Below, piece after piece: positions 37,487-45,466 of a stretch of DNA of 64,000 nt. Both the position numbers and the translations under genes were made by a program. This DNA comes from Dyella sp. AtDHG13 (lineage in GTDB: Bacteria; Pseudomonadota; Gammaproteobacteria; Xanthomonadales; Rhodanobacteraceae). Numbering within the stretch: the first letter of the stretch is position 1; every line of letters starts with the position of its first letter. Location: the NCBI RefSeq assembly GCF_003201105.1, contig NZ_QICJ01000004.1, positions 248,001 through 312,000 of the forward strand, written 5' to 3'. Below the pieces are notes generated by a model that was given only the letters and a program-made list of their open reading frames with translations, did not search any database and was not told the DNA's origin.

Positions 37487-38467
37487 TCAGCCGATCTCGC
37501 CCTGACGCAGCGCGATAAGGTCGCGCAGCGTGTCGGCAATGGTCTCCGTCACGCGCATGGGCGGTACCGGTGGCGTGTTCGTCGCGTCGAGTGCGTACAG
37601 CAGTCCGGCGGTGCGCAGTGATTTGTGGAAGCGTTCGAGCTTGTCGGGCAACGTGCCGATGACGAAGGTGTGTACGGGGCAGCCGACGGCGCAGGCTTCG
37701 GAAAGCATGTTGACCGAGTCGGGGGTGACGACCAAGCGGTCTGCCCAACCCAGCACGCCGGGATAGGGGTTGCTGCCGTCGTCGTGTCCTGACCAGACGA
37801 GTCCGGGCACGTCGCCCAGGCCTTGCCGCATGCGTTCCACCAGCGCGGGCGGCGTTCGCCGCGAGGCCATCACCAGCAGGCTGCCGCCTTCCAGGCGACG
37901 CCGCGCGTGCAGGCCGTGGATCAACTGGTCGATATAGGCTTCGTTGAAGGTGACGCCCTTGCGCGGGCCGCCGAGCAGCACGCCGACGCGTGGGCGGGGC
38001 AGGGTGGCGAAGGCGGGGTCCGCGTCGCGGCCATCGCGCAGCCATTGCTCATCCACCGGATTGAGCGAGCCCAGCGGGCGGATGACGTTGCGGCCGGTCA
38101 GCTGGTCGTGCTGCGGCGCGATCACGGTGTCCCAGTGCCTGGGGTCCACCCGCGGGTCGAGGATCTGCACGGTGTAGCACGCGCCCTTGCTCAGCGGCCG
38201 CAGCAGCCGCGTGTAGAGCGCGGCGGTGCGGCCGCAGCCGATAGCGACGGCCGGCCACGGTGCGGCGAATTGCTTGCGCTGGGTGGCATCGAGGGCAAGG
38301 CGCGCACCCAGGGTCAGGTGGGGAGCCAGCCACGACCAGGGCGGTGCGGGTTCGAGCTGGAGGTGGCGCACCGGCATGCCCAGCCGCTCGGCCAGCGCCA
38401 GGGCCTGGCGCTGGTTGCCGGCCGCGCCGTCGGTGATGACCCAGCAATCACCGCGCAGCTTCAGCAT
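37487..38467 (-). CDS. ELM1-family protein (mitochondrial-fission-ELM1 domain)
   Basis: 326 residues. [20 protein letters not shown] at the N-terminus, [36 protein letters not shown] and [20 protein letters not shown] match the PF06258 family, named from plant ELM1 and widespread in proteobacteria as glycosyltransferase-like proteins of unknown substrate. No signal peptide. The ATG at 38467 is chosen; a GTG at 38479 is possible. Convergent with glnE, divergent from the nitroreductase. Confidence 0.88.
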   Translation of the reverse strand: MLKLRGDCWVITDGAAGNQRQALALAERLGMPVRHLQLEPAPPWSWLAPHLTLGARLALDATQRKQFAAPWPAVAIGCGRTAALYTRLLRPLSKGACYTVQILDPRVDPRHWDTVIAPQHDQLTGRNVIRPLGSLNPVDEQWLRDGRDADPAFATLPRPRVGVLLGGPRKGVTFNEAYIDQLIHGLHARRRLEGGSLLVMASRRTPPALVERMRQGLGDVPGLVWSGHDDGSNPYPGVLGWADRLVVTPDSVNMLSEACAVGCPVHTFVIGTLPDKLERFHKSLRTAGLLYALDATNTPPVPPMRVTETIADTLRDLIALRQGEIG

Positions 38468-38607
38468 GCGCCCGTCCACCGCATTGTTTCCCTGGGCGGC
38501 ACAGTTCGTTTCATGGGCCTGTGTCCTGTTTTCCCGCGACCGCGCTTACACTGCACGCCGTTGCGCCGATCCACGGCGCGCTGCGTCCATATGCCCAAAG
38601 GATACCC

Positions 38608-39201
38608 ATGAGCGAGAAGCTTTCCGAGGCCGCCTTCGATCAATTGTTCCGCACGGCCCGCACGTACAACGCCTGGCTGCCGAAAGAGGTGACCGACGAG
38701 CAGTTGCACCAGATCTACGAGCTCGCCAAGTTCGGCCCGACCAGCGCCAACTCCTCGCCCATGCGCGTGGTGTTCGTGAAGTCGAAGGAAGCCAAGGAAA
38801 AGCTGGCGCCGTTCCTGTCCGACGGCAACCGCGCCAAGACTATGGCCGCGCCGGTCACCGCCATCGTCGGCACCGACCACGCCTTCTATGAAAAGCTGCC
38901 GCAGCTGTTTCCGCACGCCGACGCGCGCAGCTGGTTCGTGGGCAACCAGCCGCTGATCGACACCACCGCGTTCCGCAACGCGTCGCTGCAGGGCGCCTAC
39001 CTGATGCTGGCGGCCCGCGCGGTGGGCCTGGACTGCGGCCCGATGTCGGGCTTCGACAGCGCCGGCGTGGACGGCGCCTTCTTTGCCGGCACCACGGTCA
39101 AATCCAACTTCCTGGTCAATATCGGCTACGGCGATGCCAGCCGCGACCTGTTCCCGCGCAGCCCGCGCCTGTCGTTCGACGAAGCTTGCCGGATCGCCTG
39201 A
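38608..39201 (+). CDS. Nitroreductase family, RutE/HadB type
   Basis: 197 residues. [59 protein letters not shown] and MSGFD match the RutE/malonic semialdehyde reductase subgroup of FMN nitroreductases. No rut genes are nearby, so the 3-hydroxypropionate role is unproven. AAAGGATACCC precedes the ATG at 38608; the in-frame ATG at 38521 is upstream of the family start. The YceI gene follows after 52 bases on the same strand. Confidence 0.9.
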   Translation: MSEKLSEAAFDQLFRTARTYNAWLPKEVTDEQLHQIYELAKFGPTSANSSPMRVVFVKSKEAKEKLAPFLSDGNRAKTMAAPVTAIVGTDHAFYEKLPQLFPHADARSWFVGNQPLIDTTAFRNASLQGAYLMLAARAVGLDCGPMSGFDSAGVDGAFFAGTTVKSNFLVNIGYGDASRDLFPRSPRLSFDEACRIA

Positions 39202-39253
39202 CGCTTCAGTCGTCATCGGTTCGCCAACCCCCAACCCAATGGAGATTCAACCC

Positions 39254-39847
39254 ATGCGTGCACTTCGTTACCTCGTTCTTGCCGGCCTTGTCAGCGTGGC
39301 CGTTTCCGCCCAGGCCGCCCCGGTGACCTACAAGATGGATCCGGGCCACACCATGGTCCTGTTCAGCTGGAACCACTTCGGTTTCTCCAACCCCACCGCC
39401 AACCTCGGCATCGGCGACGGCACCATCGTGTTCGACGACAAGGACGCCGCCAAGTCCTCGGTCGAGGTGACGATGCCGCTGGCCGACCTGGACACGCACG
39501 TCGCCAAGCTCGACGAGCACCTGAAGAAGCCGGACTTCTTCGATGCCGACAAGTACCCGACCATCACCTTCAAGAGCACCAAGGTGCAGGCCGCTGGCGG
39601 CAACAAGTACAAGGTCACGGGTGATCTCACCGTGCACGGCGTGACCAAGCCGGTGACGCTGGACGCCACGCTCAACAAGAGCGGTGAGCACCCGATGATG
39701 AAGGTGCAGACGGTGGGCTTCGACGCCACCACCACGCTGAAGCGCTCGGACTTCGGCATGGGCGCCTACGTGCCGAACGTGAGCGACGAGATCAAGGTGC
39801 GCATCACCACCGAGGCCTCGGTGCCGAAGGCCGACGCGGCCAAGTAA
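39254..39847 (+). CDS. YceI-family periplasmic lipocalin-like protein
   Basis: 197 residues with a signal peptide (MRALRYLVLAGLVSVAVSAQA). TYKMDPGHTMVLFSWNHFGFS, SVEVTMPLADLDTHVAKLDEH, FDADKYPTITFKSTKVQ and GDLTVHGVTKPVTLDATLN are YceI consensus pieces; relatives bind polyisoprenoids in a lipocalin-like barrel and respond to osmotic or acid stress. GGAGA eight bases upstream. Ends in a strong bidirectional terminator. Possibly cotranscribed with the nitroreductase. Confidence 0.93.
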   Translation: MRALRYLVLAGLVSVAVSAQAAPVTYKMDPGHTMVLFSWNHFGFSNPTANLGIGDGTIVFDDKDAAKSSVEVTMPLADLDTHVAKLDEHLKKPDFFDADKYPTITFKSTKVQAAGGNKYKVTGDLTVHGVTKPVTLDATLNKSGEHPMMKVQTVGFDATTTLKRSDFGMGAYVPNVSDEIKVRITTEASVPKADAAK

Positions 39848-39865
39848 GCACGCCCGCCGTGAACG

Positions 39866-39895
39866 AAAAAGCCCGCGCCCTGGCGCGGGCTTTTT
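39866..39895. terminator. Bidirectional terminator
   Basis: AAAAAGCCCGCGCC-CT-GGCGCGGGCTTTTT, a 14-base perfect stem with T-runs on both strands, between convergent yceI and the YIP1-family gene. Confidence 0.95.
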
Positions 39896-39905
39896 CGTTG
39901 CGCGG

Positions 39906-41159
39906 TCAGGGGCCGCTGACGCCTTCGTTCTTCAGCGAGGCGAGCCGGCCCAGGTCCAGGTCGTTCACGGCCTGCTTGAGCTGGTCGATGTCCTCGGCAT
40001 TGCCGCTCGCCTTGACGGTGAAGCGGTTGGCCACCACCACGCTGAACTCGCCGCTCTTGGTCTGCGTGCTCCATGACTCGTGCACCAGGCGATCGTGGTC
40101 GGTGTAGGTCTTGTCGTAGCCGCGGTCGGTTTGCTCCTCGGCCGCGGGCGTCATGGCGCTGGCCACGGCCATCATGCCGCGCATGTTGCCGGTATCAGCC
40201 ACTTCCACCTGCAGGGTGCGGATGCGGCCGTCGCTATAGGTGGCGCGCGCGGTGGAGATCTGCATGCCCATGGCGCCGGAGCGCTGGGCGTTGAAGTCGC
40301 TGCGCTTCATGCCGTCCAGCTCATCGGGCAGAAAACCCTGCAAGGTCCGGGGCGACAGCGAGGTCACCACCGTCTTGCTGTCGCCGCTCATCAGCTTGCC
40401 CATGGCGGCCTGTTGCGCGGCCACGTCGCCGGTTTTCTGCGCGTTTTCCAGGTCCTTCGCCGCGCGCGCCGTGTTGGCGCCCATGTCGGAAAGCTTGCCG
40501 AGCGCGCTGTCGGGGTCAACCGTGAGCGTGCTGCCGTCGCCGGCGTGCATGCCCGTCATGGAGGCGCCGGTGAGCACCGCAGTGCCGATGGTGCCGCCCA
40601 CGATCATCCCGACGATCCAGCTCATCACGATGGCGATGATCACCGTGACCGCGGCGTAGCCGCCCGCCCTGTCGGCAGGGCAGCGCATGGTGTGCGGCAG
40701 GCCGAGGTAGAGCAGGTAGATGCCGTAGATGGCGCCGGCGATGGCGACGAGCCAGCCAAGCCAGGGAATGATCACGGCGATGCCGGCCACCCAGCCCGCG
40801 GTCCACGCGTAGGCGACGGTCTTCAACGCCTGCACCGAGTCCTTGGTGCCGCCGAAGCTGGGGGCGAGCGCGTCGACGATGATTGCGAGCACGTAGGTCA
40901 CCGCCAGGGTGAGCGCGTAGTGCAGGAGCATGCCGAGCACGCCCATGCCTATCGGCGTATGCACGTGCACGCCGAAGCCGCCGTAGCCGATCAGGCTGCC
41001 CCGGATGAAGTGGGCGATCACCGGCAGCGCGGCGACGATGCAGATGTAGTTGCGGAAAAGGCCGCCGACGGTGGCGGGTTCCGCGGCGATGACGGGCCAT
41101 TCGGTGCGCGGCGAGGCGAGAATGGCCTTGATGCGCTCGACGATCTTGGTGAAATCCAT
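39906..41159 (-). CDS. YIP1-family membrane protein
   Basis: 417 residues. MDFTKIVERIKAILASPRTEW is typical of the YIP1 family start, followed by five or six membrane segments to about residue 205 (VVAAL..., ALTLAVTYVLAIIVDALA, VTVIIAIVMSWIVGMIVGG). The C-terminal 200 residues are soluble and mention a repeat-free, mostly helical and beta domain seen in this group of bacterial proteins. Function unknown. Start at 41159 has AGGAA ahead; the frame extends to 41558 through non-conserved sequence. Convergent with yceI. Confidence 0.87.
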   Translation of the reverse strand: MDFTKIVERIKAILASPRTEWPVIAAEPATVGGLFRNYICIVAALPVIAHFIRGSLIGYGGFGVHVHTPIGMGVLGMLLHYALTLAVTYVLAIIVDALAPSFGGTKDSVQALKTVAYAWTAGWVAGIAVIIPWLGWLVAIAGAIYGIYLLYLGLPHTMRCPADRAGGYAAVTVIIAIVMSWIVGMIVGGTIGTAVLTGASMTGMHAGDGSTLTVDPDSALGKLSDMGANTARAAKDLENAQKTGDVAAQQAAMGKLMSGDSKTVVTSLSPRTLQGFLPDELDGMKRSDFNAQRSGAMGMQISTARATYSDGRIRTLQVEVADTGNMRGMMAVASAMTPAAEEQTDRGYDKTYTDHDRLVHESWSTQTKSGEFSVVVANRFTVKASGNAEDIDQLKQAVNDLDLGRLASLKNEGVSGP

Positions 41160-41371
41160 GACGGTTCCTGCACAGGATGAGCACGCGCCCGCCATCCACG
41201 CGCCACCGGATCGCGAGCCCCGTGATTCCCCCTTCCTGATTCGGGCCGAGGGCATTCTCGGCCGCCGGGCACATCCCCGACATTGGTCGCTAGCACTATG
41301 CCTTACATCGGCTGATTCCGCCCACGGCCTGCTAACATGAGCGGTCTGGTGTCCTGATGGAGTTTGACCCC

Positions 41372-41578
41372 ATGTCGCGTTCCCCTGCGGCTGCCCCGTT
41401 GATCCCGGCGAATGCCGAAAATCGTTACGAAGTGACGCGCTCGGACCTCCCGCTGTCCTGCCCCATGCCCGGCATGACGCTGTGGAACTCCCATCCGAAG
41501 GTCTATTTGCCGATCGTCGAGGATGGCGGTGAATCCACATGTCCTTATTGCGGCGCACATTACGTCCTGCGCGACTGA
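41372..41578 (+). CDS. CHCC zinc-finger protein
   Basis: 68 residues. Pattern PLSCPMPGMTLWNSHPKVYLP followed by ESTCPYCGAHYVLRD fits the C-x-H-x-C-x2-C zinc finger of PF10276, also found in complex I subunit NDUFS6. Function in bacteria unclear. GGAG about eight bases upstream of the ATG at 41372 favours it over the ATG at 41357. Located just before the LPS glycosyltransferase genes, a position recalled in xanthomonads. Confidence 0.85.
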   Translation: MSRSPAAAPLIPANAENRYEVTRSDLPLSCPMPGMTLWNSHPKVYLPIVEDGGESTCPYCGAHYVLRD

Positions 41579-41675
41579 TTCAAACGCGATTCGTTACAAC
41601 TGAAACAATCTAGCGCGCCGGTTTAGGCACGATTGCTGCTTGCCTCTAGGAATGAAGGCACCTTTCGAACAAACC

Positions 41676-42803
41676 ATGTCGGCAATCGCCACGCCAGCGA
41701 GGTCACTGACCGTCGTACAGCTGATCCCGGCCCTCGACCAGGGCGGGGCGGAACGGTCTGCGCTGGAGATTGCGCGTGCGCTGGTTCAGGCAGGGCACCA
41801 GTCCATCATCATTTCGGCCGGTGGCCGGATGGTGCCCCAGCTGGAAGCCGAAGGCAGCCGCCACATCACCCTGGATATCGGCCGCAAGTCGCTCGGCACC
41901 TTCATGAAGGTGGGGCAGTTGCGCAAGCTGCTGCGCGAGCTCAAACCGGACATCGTCCACGCGCGCTCGCGCCTGCCGGCCTGGATGGGCTGGTGGGCGA
42001 TCAAGGGCATGAAGCCGGCGCCGCATTTCGTGACCACCGTGCACGGGCTCAATTCGCCCGGCCGCTACAGCGCCATCCTGCTGCGCGGCGAGCGGGTCAT
42101 TGCCGTTTCGCAGACCTTGCGCGACTACATGCTCAGCCACTACTCGTGGCTGGAGCCCGCGCGCGTGCGGGTGATTCCGCGCGGCATCGATCCGGACGCC
42201 TTTCCGTATGGACATCGACCCGACGATGGCTGGCGCAAGGCGTTCTTCGCCGAGTTTCCCTCGCTGGCCGGCGCGCCCCTGCTGACGCTGCCGGGGCGCG
42301 GCACGCGCCTGAAGGGCCATCACGACGCCATCGAACTGGTGGCCGAACTCAAGCGTCGCGGCATCGACGTGCGCCTGCTGCTGCTGGGCGTGGTCGAGCC
42401 GGGCCGCGAAGCCTATGTGGACGAGCTGCGCGGCCTGATTCGTGCCCGCGGCCTGGACGCCCAGGTGGTGATGACGCCGGCGCGCAGCGACGTGCGCGAC
42501 ATCTACGCCATTTCCTCGCTGGTGCTGCAGTTGTCGAACAAGCCCGAATCGTTCGGCCGCACCGTGATCGAGGCGCTGTCGCTGTGCCGCCCGGTGCTGG
42601 GCTACGCGCACGGCGGCGTCGGCGAGCTGCTGGCCGAGCTGTATCCGGCCGGCCGCGTGCCGCCGGCGGATCGCGAGCGACTGGTCGAGCGCGCGGCCGA
42701 GCTGCTGCGCGTGGCGCCGCCCATTCCCATGCTGCAGAGCTATCGCCTGAGCGACATGCAGCAGGCCACGCTGGCCCTGTACGACGAGCTCACCGTCGCC
42801 TGA
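41676..42803 (+). CDS. Family 4 glycosyltransferase
   Basis: 375 residues. Two Rossmann domains: LTVVQLIPALDQGGAERSAL N-terminal, and C-terminal E-x7-E motif in KPESFGRTVIEALSLCRPVL with nucleotide-sugar contacts around LRLLLLGVVEPGRE. It probably adds a hexose in LPS or other polysaccharide. Starts are possible at 41640 (TTG), 41652 (ATG with adjacent AGGA) and 41676 (ATG); the last gives the usual family N-terminus. It is followed by an O-antigen ligase and a GT2 gene in the same direction. Confidence 0.88.
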   Translation: MSAIATPARSLTVVQLIPALDQGGAERSALEIARALVQAGHQSIIISAGGRMVPQLEAEGSRHITLDIGRKSLGTFMKVGQLRKLLRELKPDIVHARSRLPAWMGWWAIKGMKPAPHFVTTVHGLNSPGRYSAILLRGERVIAVSQTLRDYMLSHYSWLEPARVRVIPRGIDPDAFPYGHRPDDGWRKAFFAEFPSLAGAPLLTLPGRGTRLKGHHDAIELVAELKRRGIDVRLLLLGVVEPGREAYVDELRGLIRARGLDAQVVMTPARSDVRDIYAISSLVLQLSNKPESFGRTVIEALSLCRPVLGYAHGGVGELLAELYPAGRVPPADRERLVERAAELLRVAPPIPMLQSYRLSDMQQATLALYDELTVA

Positions 42804-42862
42804 CGCCACGCCCGGGCGGCGGGCTCACCTACAATGCGCGGGTCGCCCTTGTTGACCCACGC

Positions 42863-44134
42863 ATGAGCCCCATCGCTGCATCCCTGAAGGCCTGGCTGCG
42901 TTCCCCCTTGTTGCCGTTCTGGCTGGTGATCGCGCTGCTGCCCTTCGGGCGCAGCGCGGAGCTGGGCACGTTCCTGTGCACACTCGGCGCGGTGCTGCTG
43001 TTCGTGCGCCACCCGTCCGCGCTGCGCGAGCACGCCGGCGCGCGGCTGCTGCTGTGGCTGCTGGCCGGCTATGTGGGCGCGGCGCTGATCTCCGCCGTGG
43101 ATTCGGTGGCCCCAGGCAAGAGCTGGGGCACGGTGGCGGCCTTGCTGCGCTACGTGCCCCTGGGCCTCTACGCCTGCTTCGCCATCCGCCGCGAGGACAA
43201 GCTCGATGCGCTCTATCTGGCGGTGGCGTTGGTACTCGCGCTGTGGGCGCTGGATGCGTGGGTGCAGATCCTCACCGGCTGGAGCCTCGGTGGCCACGCG
43301 GAGCCTGAGCGCATCTCGGGCATCTTCGGCGCGGGCAACCTGAAGCTGGGGCCCAGCCTGTCGGTGCTCGCGCCGTTCGTGCTGTGGGCGGCGCAGCGCC
43401 GCTGGGGCACGAAAGGCGTGCTGGCGGCCTTCGTCTTCCTGCTGGGGCCAGTGCTGATGTCCGGCTCGCGCGCCTCTTGGCTGTGCTACGCGCTGGTGGG
43501 GCTGGGTTTCGCCTGGCACATGGCGCGCTCGCCGTGGCGATTCCTGATGTTCGCGGGCGGCCTCGTCGCGATGGTGTTGCTGGCCGGCGGCATCGCCTGG
43601 AAAACCTCTGAGCGCTTCCAGCTGCGCATGGACCGCACCCTGCAGGCGCTCGGCGGCTCGGGACAATCGCTGGATGCGGCCACGAGCGGACGGCTGGACA
43701 TCTGGCGCACCAGCGTGGCGATGTTCGAGGCGCATCCGGTGAACGGCGTGGGCGTGCGCGCCTATCGCTACGCCTATCCGCACTATGCGCCGCCGAACGA
43801 TCATTTTGTGGTCTCGCTGGAAGCCTGCGGGCCGGGCGAAGGCGCGTGCCATGCGCATCAATGGCTGCTGGAAGTGCTCACCGAAACCGGCGTGCTCGGC
43901 ATGGCGTCCTGGCTGGCCGCCATCGGCCTGGCGATGCGCGCGTGGCGACGCGCGGGCGCCACGGCGCGCGGACGGGCCTTTCCGGTCACGCTGGCGTTGG
44001 CGGTGATGCTGTTTCCGCTCAATACCCATCTGGCCTTCTATTCGGCCTGGTGGGGGCTGCTGTTCGCCTGGCTGCTGGGCCTGTGGTGCGCGGCGCTGCA
44101 TGTGTTTCCGTCTTCGTCGGGAGAAGCCGCATGA
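42863..44134 (+). CDS. O-antigen ligase / polymerase-like membrane protein
   Basis: 423 residues, about eleven membrane segments. The periplasmic loop with SGRLDIWRTSVAMFEAHPVN, GVGVRAYRYAYPHYAPP and the HQWLLEVLTETGVLG motif are typical of the Wzy/WaaL superfamily. It would join O-antigen to lipid A-core, or polymerise it; ligase is favoured because it is adjacent to core glycosyltransferases. Start MSPIAASLKAWLRSPLLPF at 42863, no clear ribosome site. Overlaps the GT2 gene by four bases (ATGA). Confidence 0.85.
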   Translation: MSPIAASLKAWLRSPLLPFWLVIALLPFGRSAELGTFLCTLGAVLLFVRHPSALREHAGARLLLWLLAGYVGAALISAVDSVAPGKSWGTVAALLRYVPLGLYACFAIRREDKLDALYLAVALVLALWALDAWVQILTGWSLGGHAEPERISGIFGAGNLKLGPSLSVLAPFVLWAAQRRWGTKGVLAAFVFLLGPVLMSGSRASWLCYALVGLGFAWHMARSPWRFLMFAGGLVAMVLLAGGIAWKTSERFQLRMDRTLQALGGSGQSLDAATSGRLDIWRTSVAMFEAHPVNGVGVRAYRYAYPHYAPPNDHFVVSLEACGPGEGACHAHQWLLEVLTETGVLGMASWLAAIGLAMRAWRRAGATARGRAFPVTLALAVMLFPLNTHLAFYSAWWGLLFAWLLGLWCAALHVFPSSSGEAA

Positions 44135-44910
44135 CGCGCGAACCGCTGTCGGTGGTGATCATCACCTACAACAATGCGGACACGCTCGACGCCTGCCTCG
44201 ACGAGGTGGACTGGGCCGAGGAAATCCTCGTGCTCGATTCGGGTTCCACCGACGACACGGTCGCCATCGCGCAGCGACACGGCGCCCGCGTTGCCGTGCA
44301 TCCCTTCGATGACTACGGGCCGCAGAAGCAGCGCGCCTACGACATGGCCACCCACGAGTGGATCCTCAACCTGGATGCGGACGAAATCCTTTCGCCGGGC
44401 ACCCGCGAGGAAATCGAACGCGCCCTGGTGCGCCCGCGCTATGCCGGCTATCGGCTGCCGCGGCGCGAGCGCATGTTCTGGACGGTGCAGCATCGCTGGA
44501 GCTGGCGCAACGGCCATCTACGCCTGTTCGATCGCCGCCGCGGCGGCATGAACGACGTCGACGTGCATGCGGCGGTAGAAGTCGCCGGCCCCGTGAAGAC
44601 GCTGTGGCGCGCCGACTTCGTCAACGATGGCGACGGCGACATCGCCACCCGCGTGGAGAAGATCAACCGCTACACCAACGGCATGGTGGCGTACAAACTG
44701 CGCAGGCGTCAGCGCTTCACCGGCCTGCGCATGGTGTTCTATCCGCCGGTGTTCTTCCTGCGGCAATACATCGGCAAGCGCTACTTCCTCAATGGCTGGG
44801 CGGGCTTCATCGCGAGCGTCACCGGCGCGTTCTACGCCTTCCTCAAGTACGCGAAGCTGCACGAGGCGCGCGAACAGGCCAGGCGGAAGCCGCGCGGCAA
44901 GGCACGGTAA
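44131..44910 (+). CDS. Family 2 glycosyltransferase (WaaE/KdtX-like)
   Basis: 259 residues. SVVIITYNNADTLDACLDEV, ILVLDSGSTDDTVAIAQRHG and EWILNLDADEILSPGTREEI (DxD) mark the GT-A fold; RLFDRRRGGMNDVDVHAAVE and KYAKLHEARE at the end fit the LPS core glycosyltransferase WaaE/KdtX subgroup. Translationally coupled to the O-antigen ligase gene by ATGA. Last gene of the LPS group before a 556-base gap. Confidence 0.92.
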   Translation: MTREPLSVVIITYNNADTLDACLDEVDWAEEILVLDSGSTDDTVAIAQRHGARVAVHPFDDYGPQKQRAYDMATHEWILNLDADEILSPGTREEIERALVRPRYAGYRLPRRERMFWTVQHRWSWRNGHLRLFDRRRGGMNDVDVHAAVEVAGPVKTLWRADFVNDGDGDIATRVEKINRYTNGMVAYKLRRRQRFTGLRMVFYPPVFFLRQYIGKRYFLNGWAGFIASVTGAFYAFLKYAKLHEAREQARRKPRGKAR

Positions 44911-45466
44911 GCGCGTTTCCTACGCCGAGCGATTCAGTACCGGTTTAAATCGCTGTACGGCGAGACGAAAGCTCTTGCACCGGCGAAATTCCTTGCTCGA
45001 ATGCGCGCGCAAGCGATAACGCCATCGGCTCGTGAGCGTGCCGTCAATTCCGTTTTTTGGACGAACGAAATTGCGCACGGCAGGTCATGCTTCGCGTGCT
45101 GCGGATACAACGTGGCAGTACGCTGCAACGCGATGATTATCATGGTGTCGATGCATCGTTCACGCTGTTCCGCACGTTTTTGCCTCGCGCGTGCTTACTG
45201 CGGCAAGCATGCGTTCTACACTCCGGCCGCTCAGTAGGTCTTAGTGAGTGGCGTGTAGTGCGGACCCGCAGAGAAGATGGCTCCGCACCGCATGTAGGGT
45301 GGTCCCTTTTACCGCAATGAAGCGTGTCGCCGGTACGGCGGCGCGGCGGGCGTGTTTGTCTCTGGTACGGCGCGAATCGGAAAGGAGGTCATGAGGGAAA
45401 CAGTGTTGGTTTCACCTACAGGGGGAGCTTGCCTGTTCTCAATGGATCACATCTGGGAGACATTGC
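44911..45466. other. Gene-free leader region, less GC-rich than its surroundings
   Basis: No convincing gene. Holds an ATGATTATCAT palindrome at 45133-45143, T- and A-rich patches, and near the end a perfect AAAGGAGGT at 45381-45389 followed by ATG at 45391, 76 bases before the S53 peptidase start. Probably contains the promoter and leader of that gene. Confidence 0.6.

Noticed and set aside
38608..39201. Naming the nitroreductase rutE
   Set aside because: The uracil-degradation neighbours are absent, so only the subgroup, not the role, is supported.
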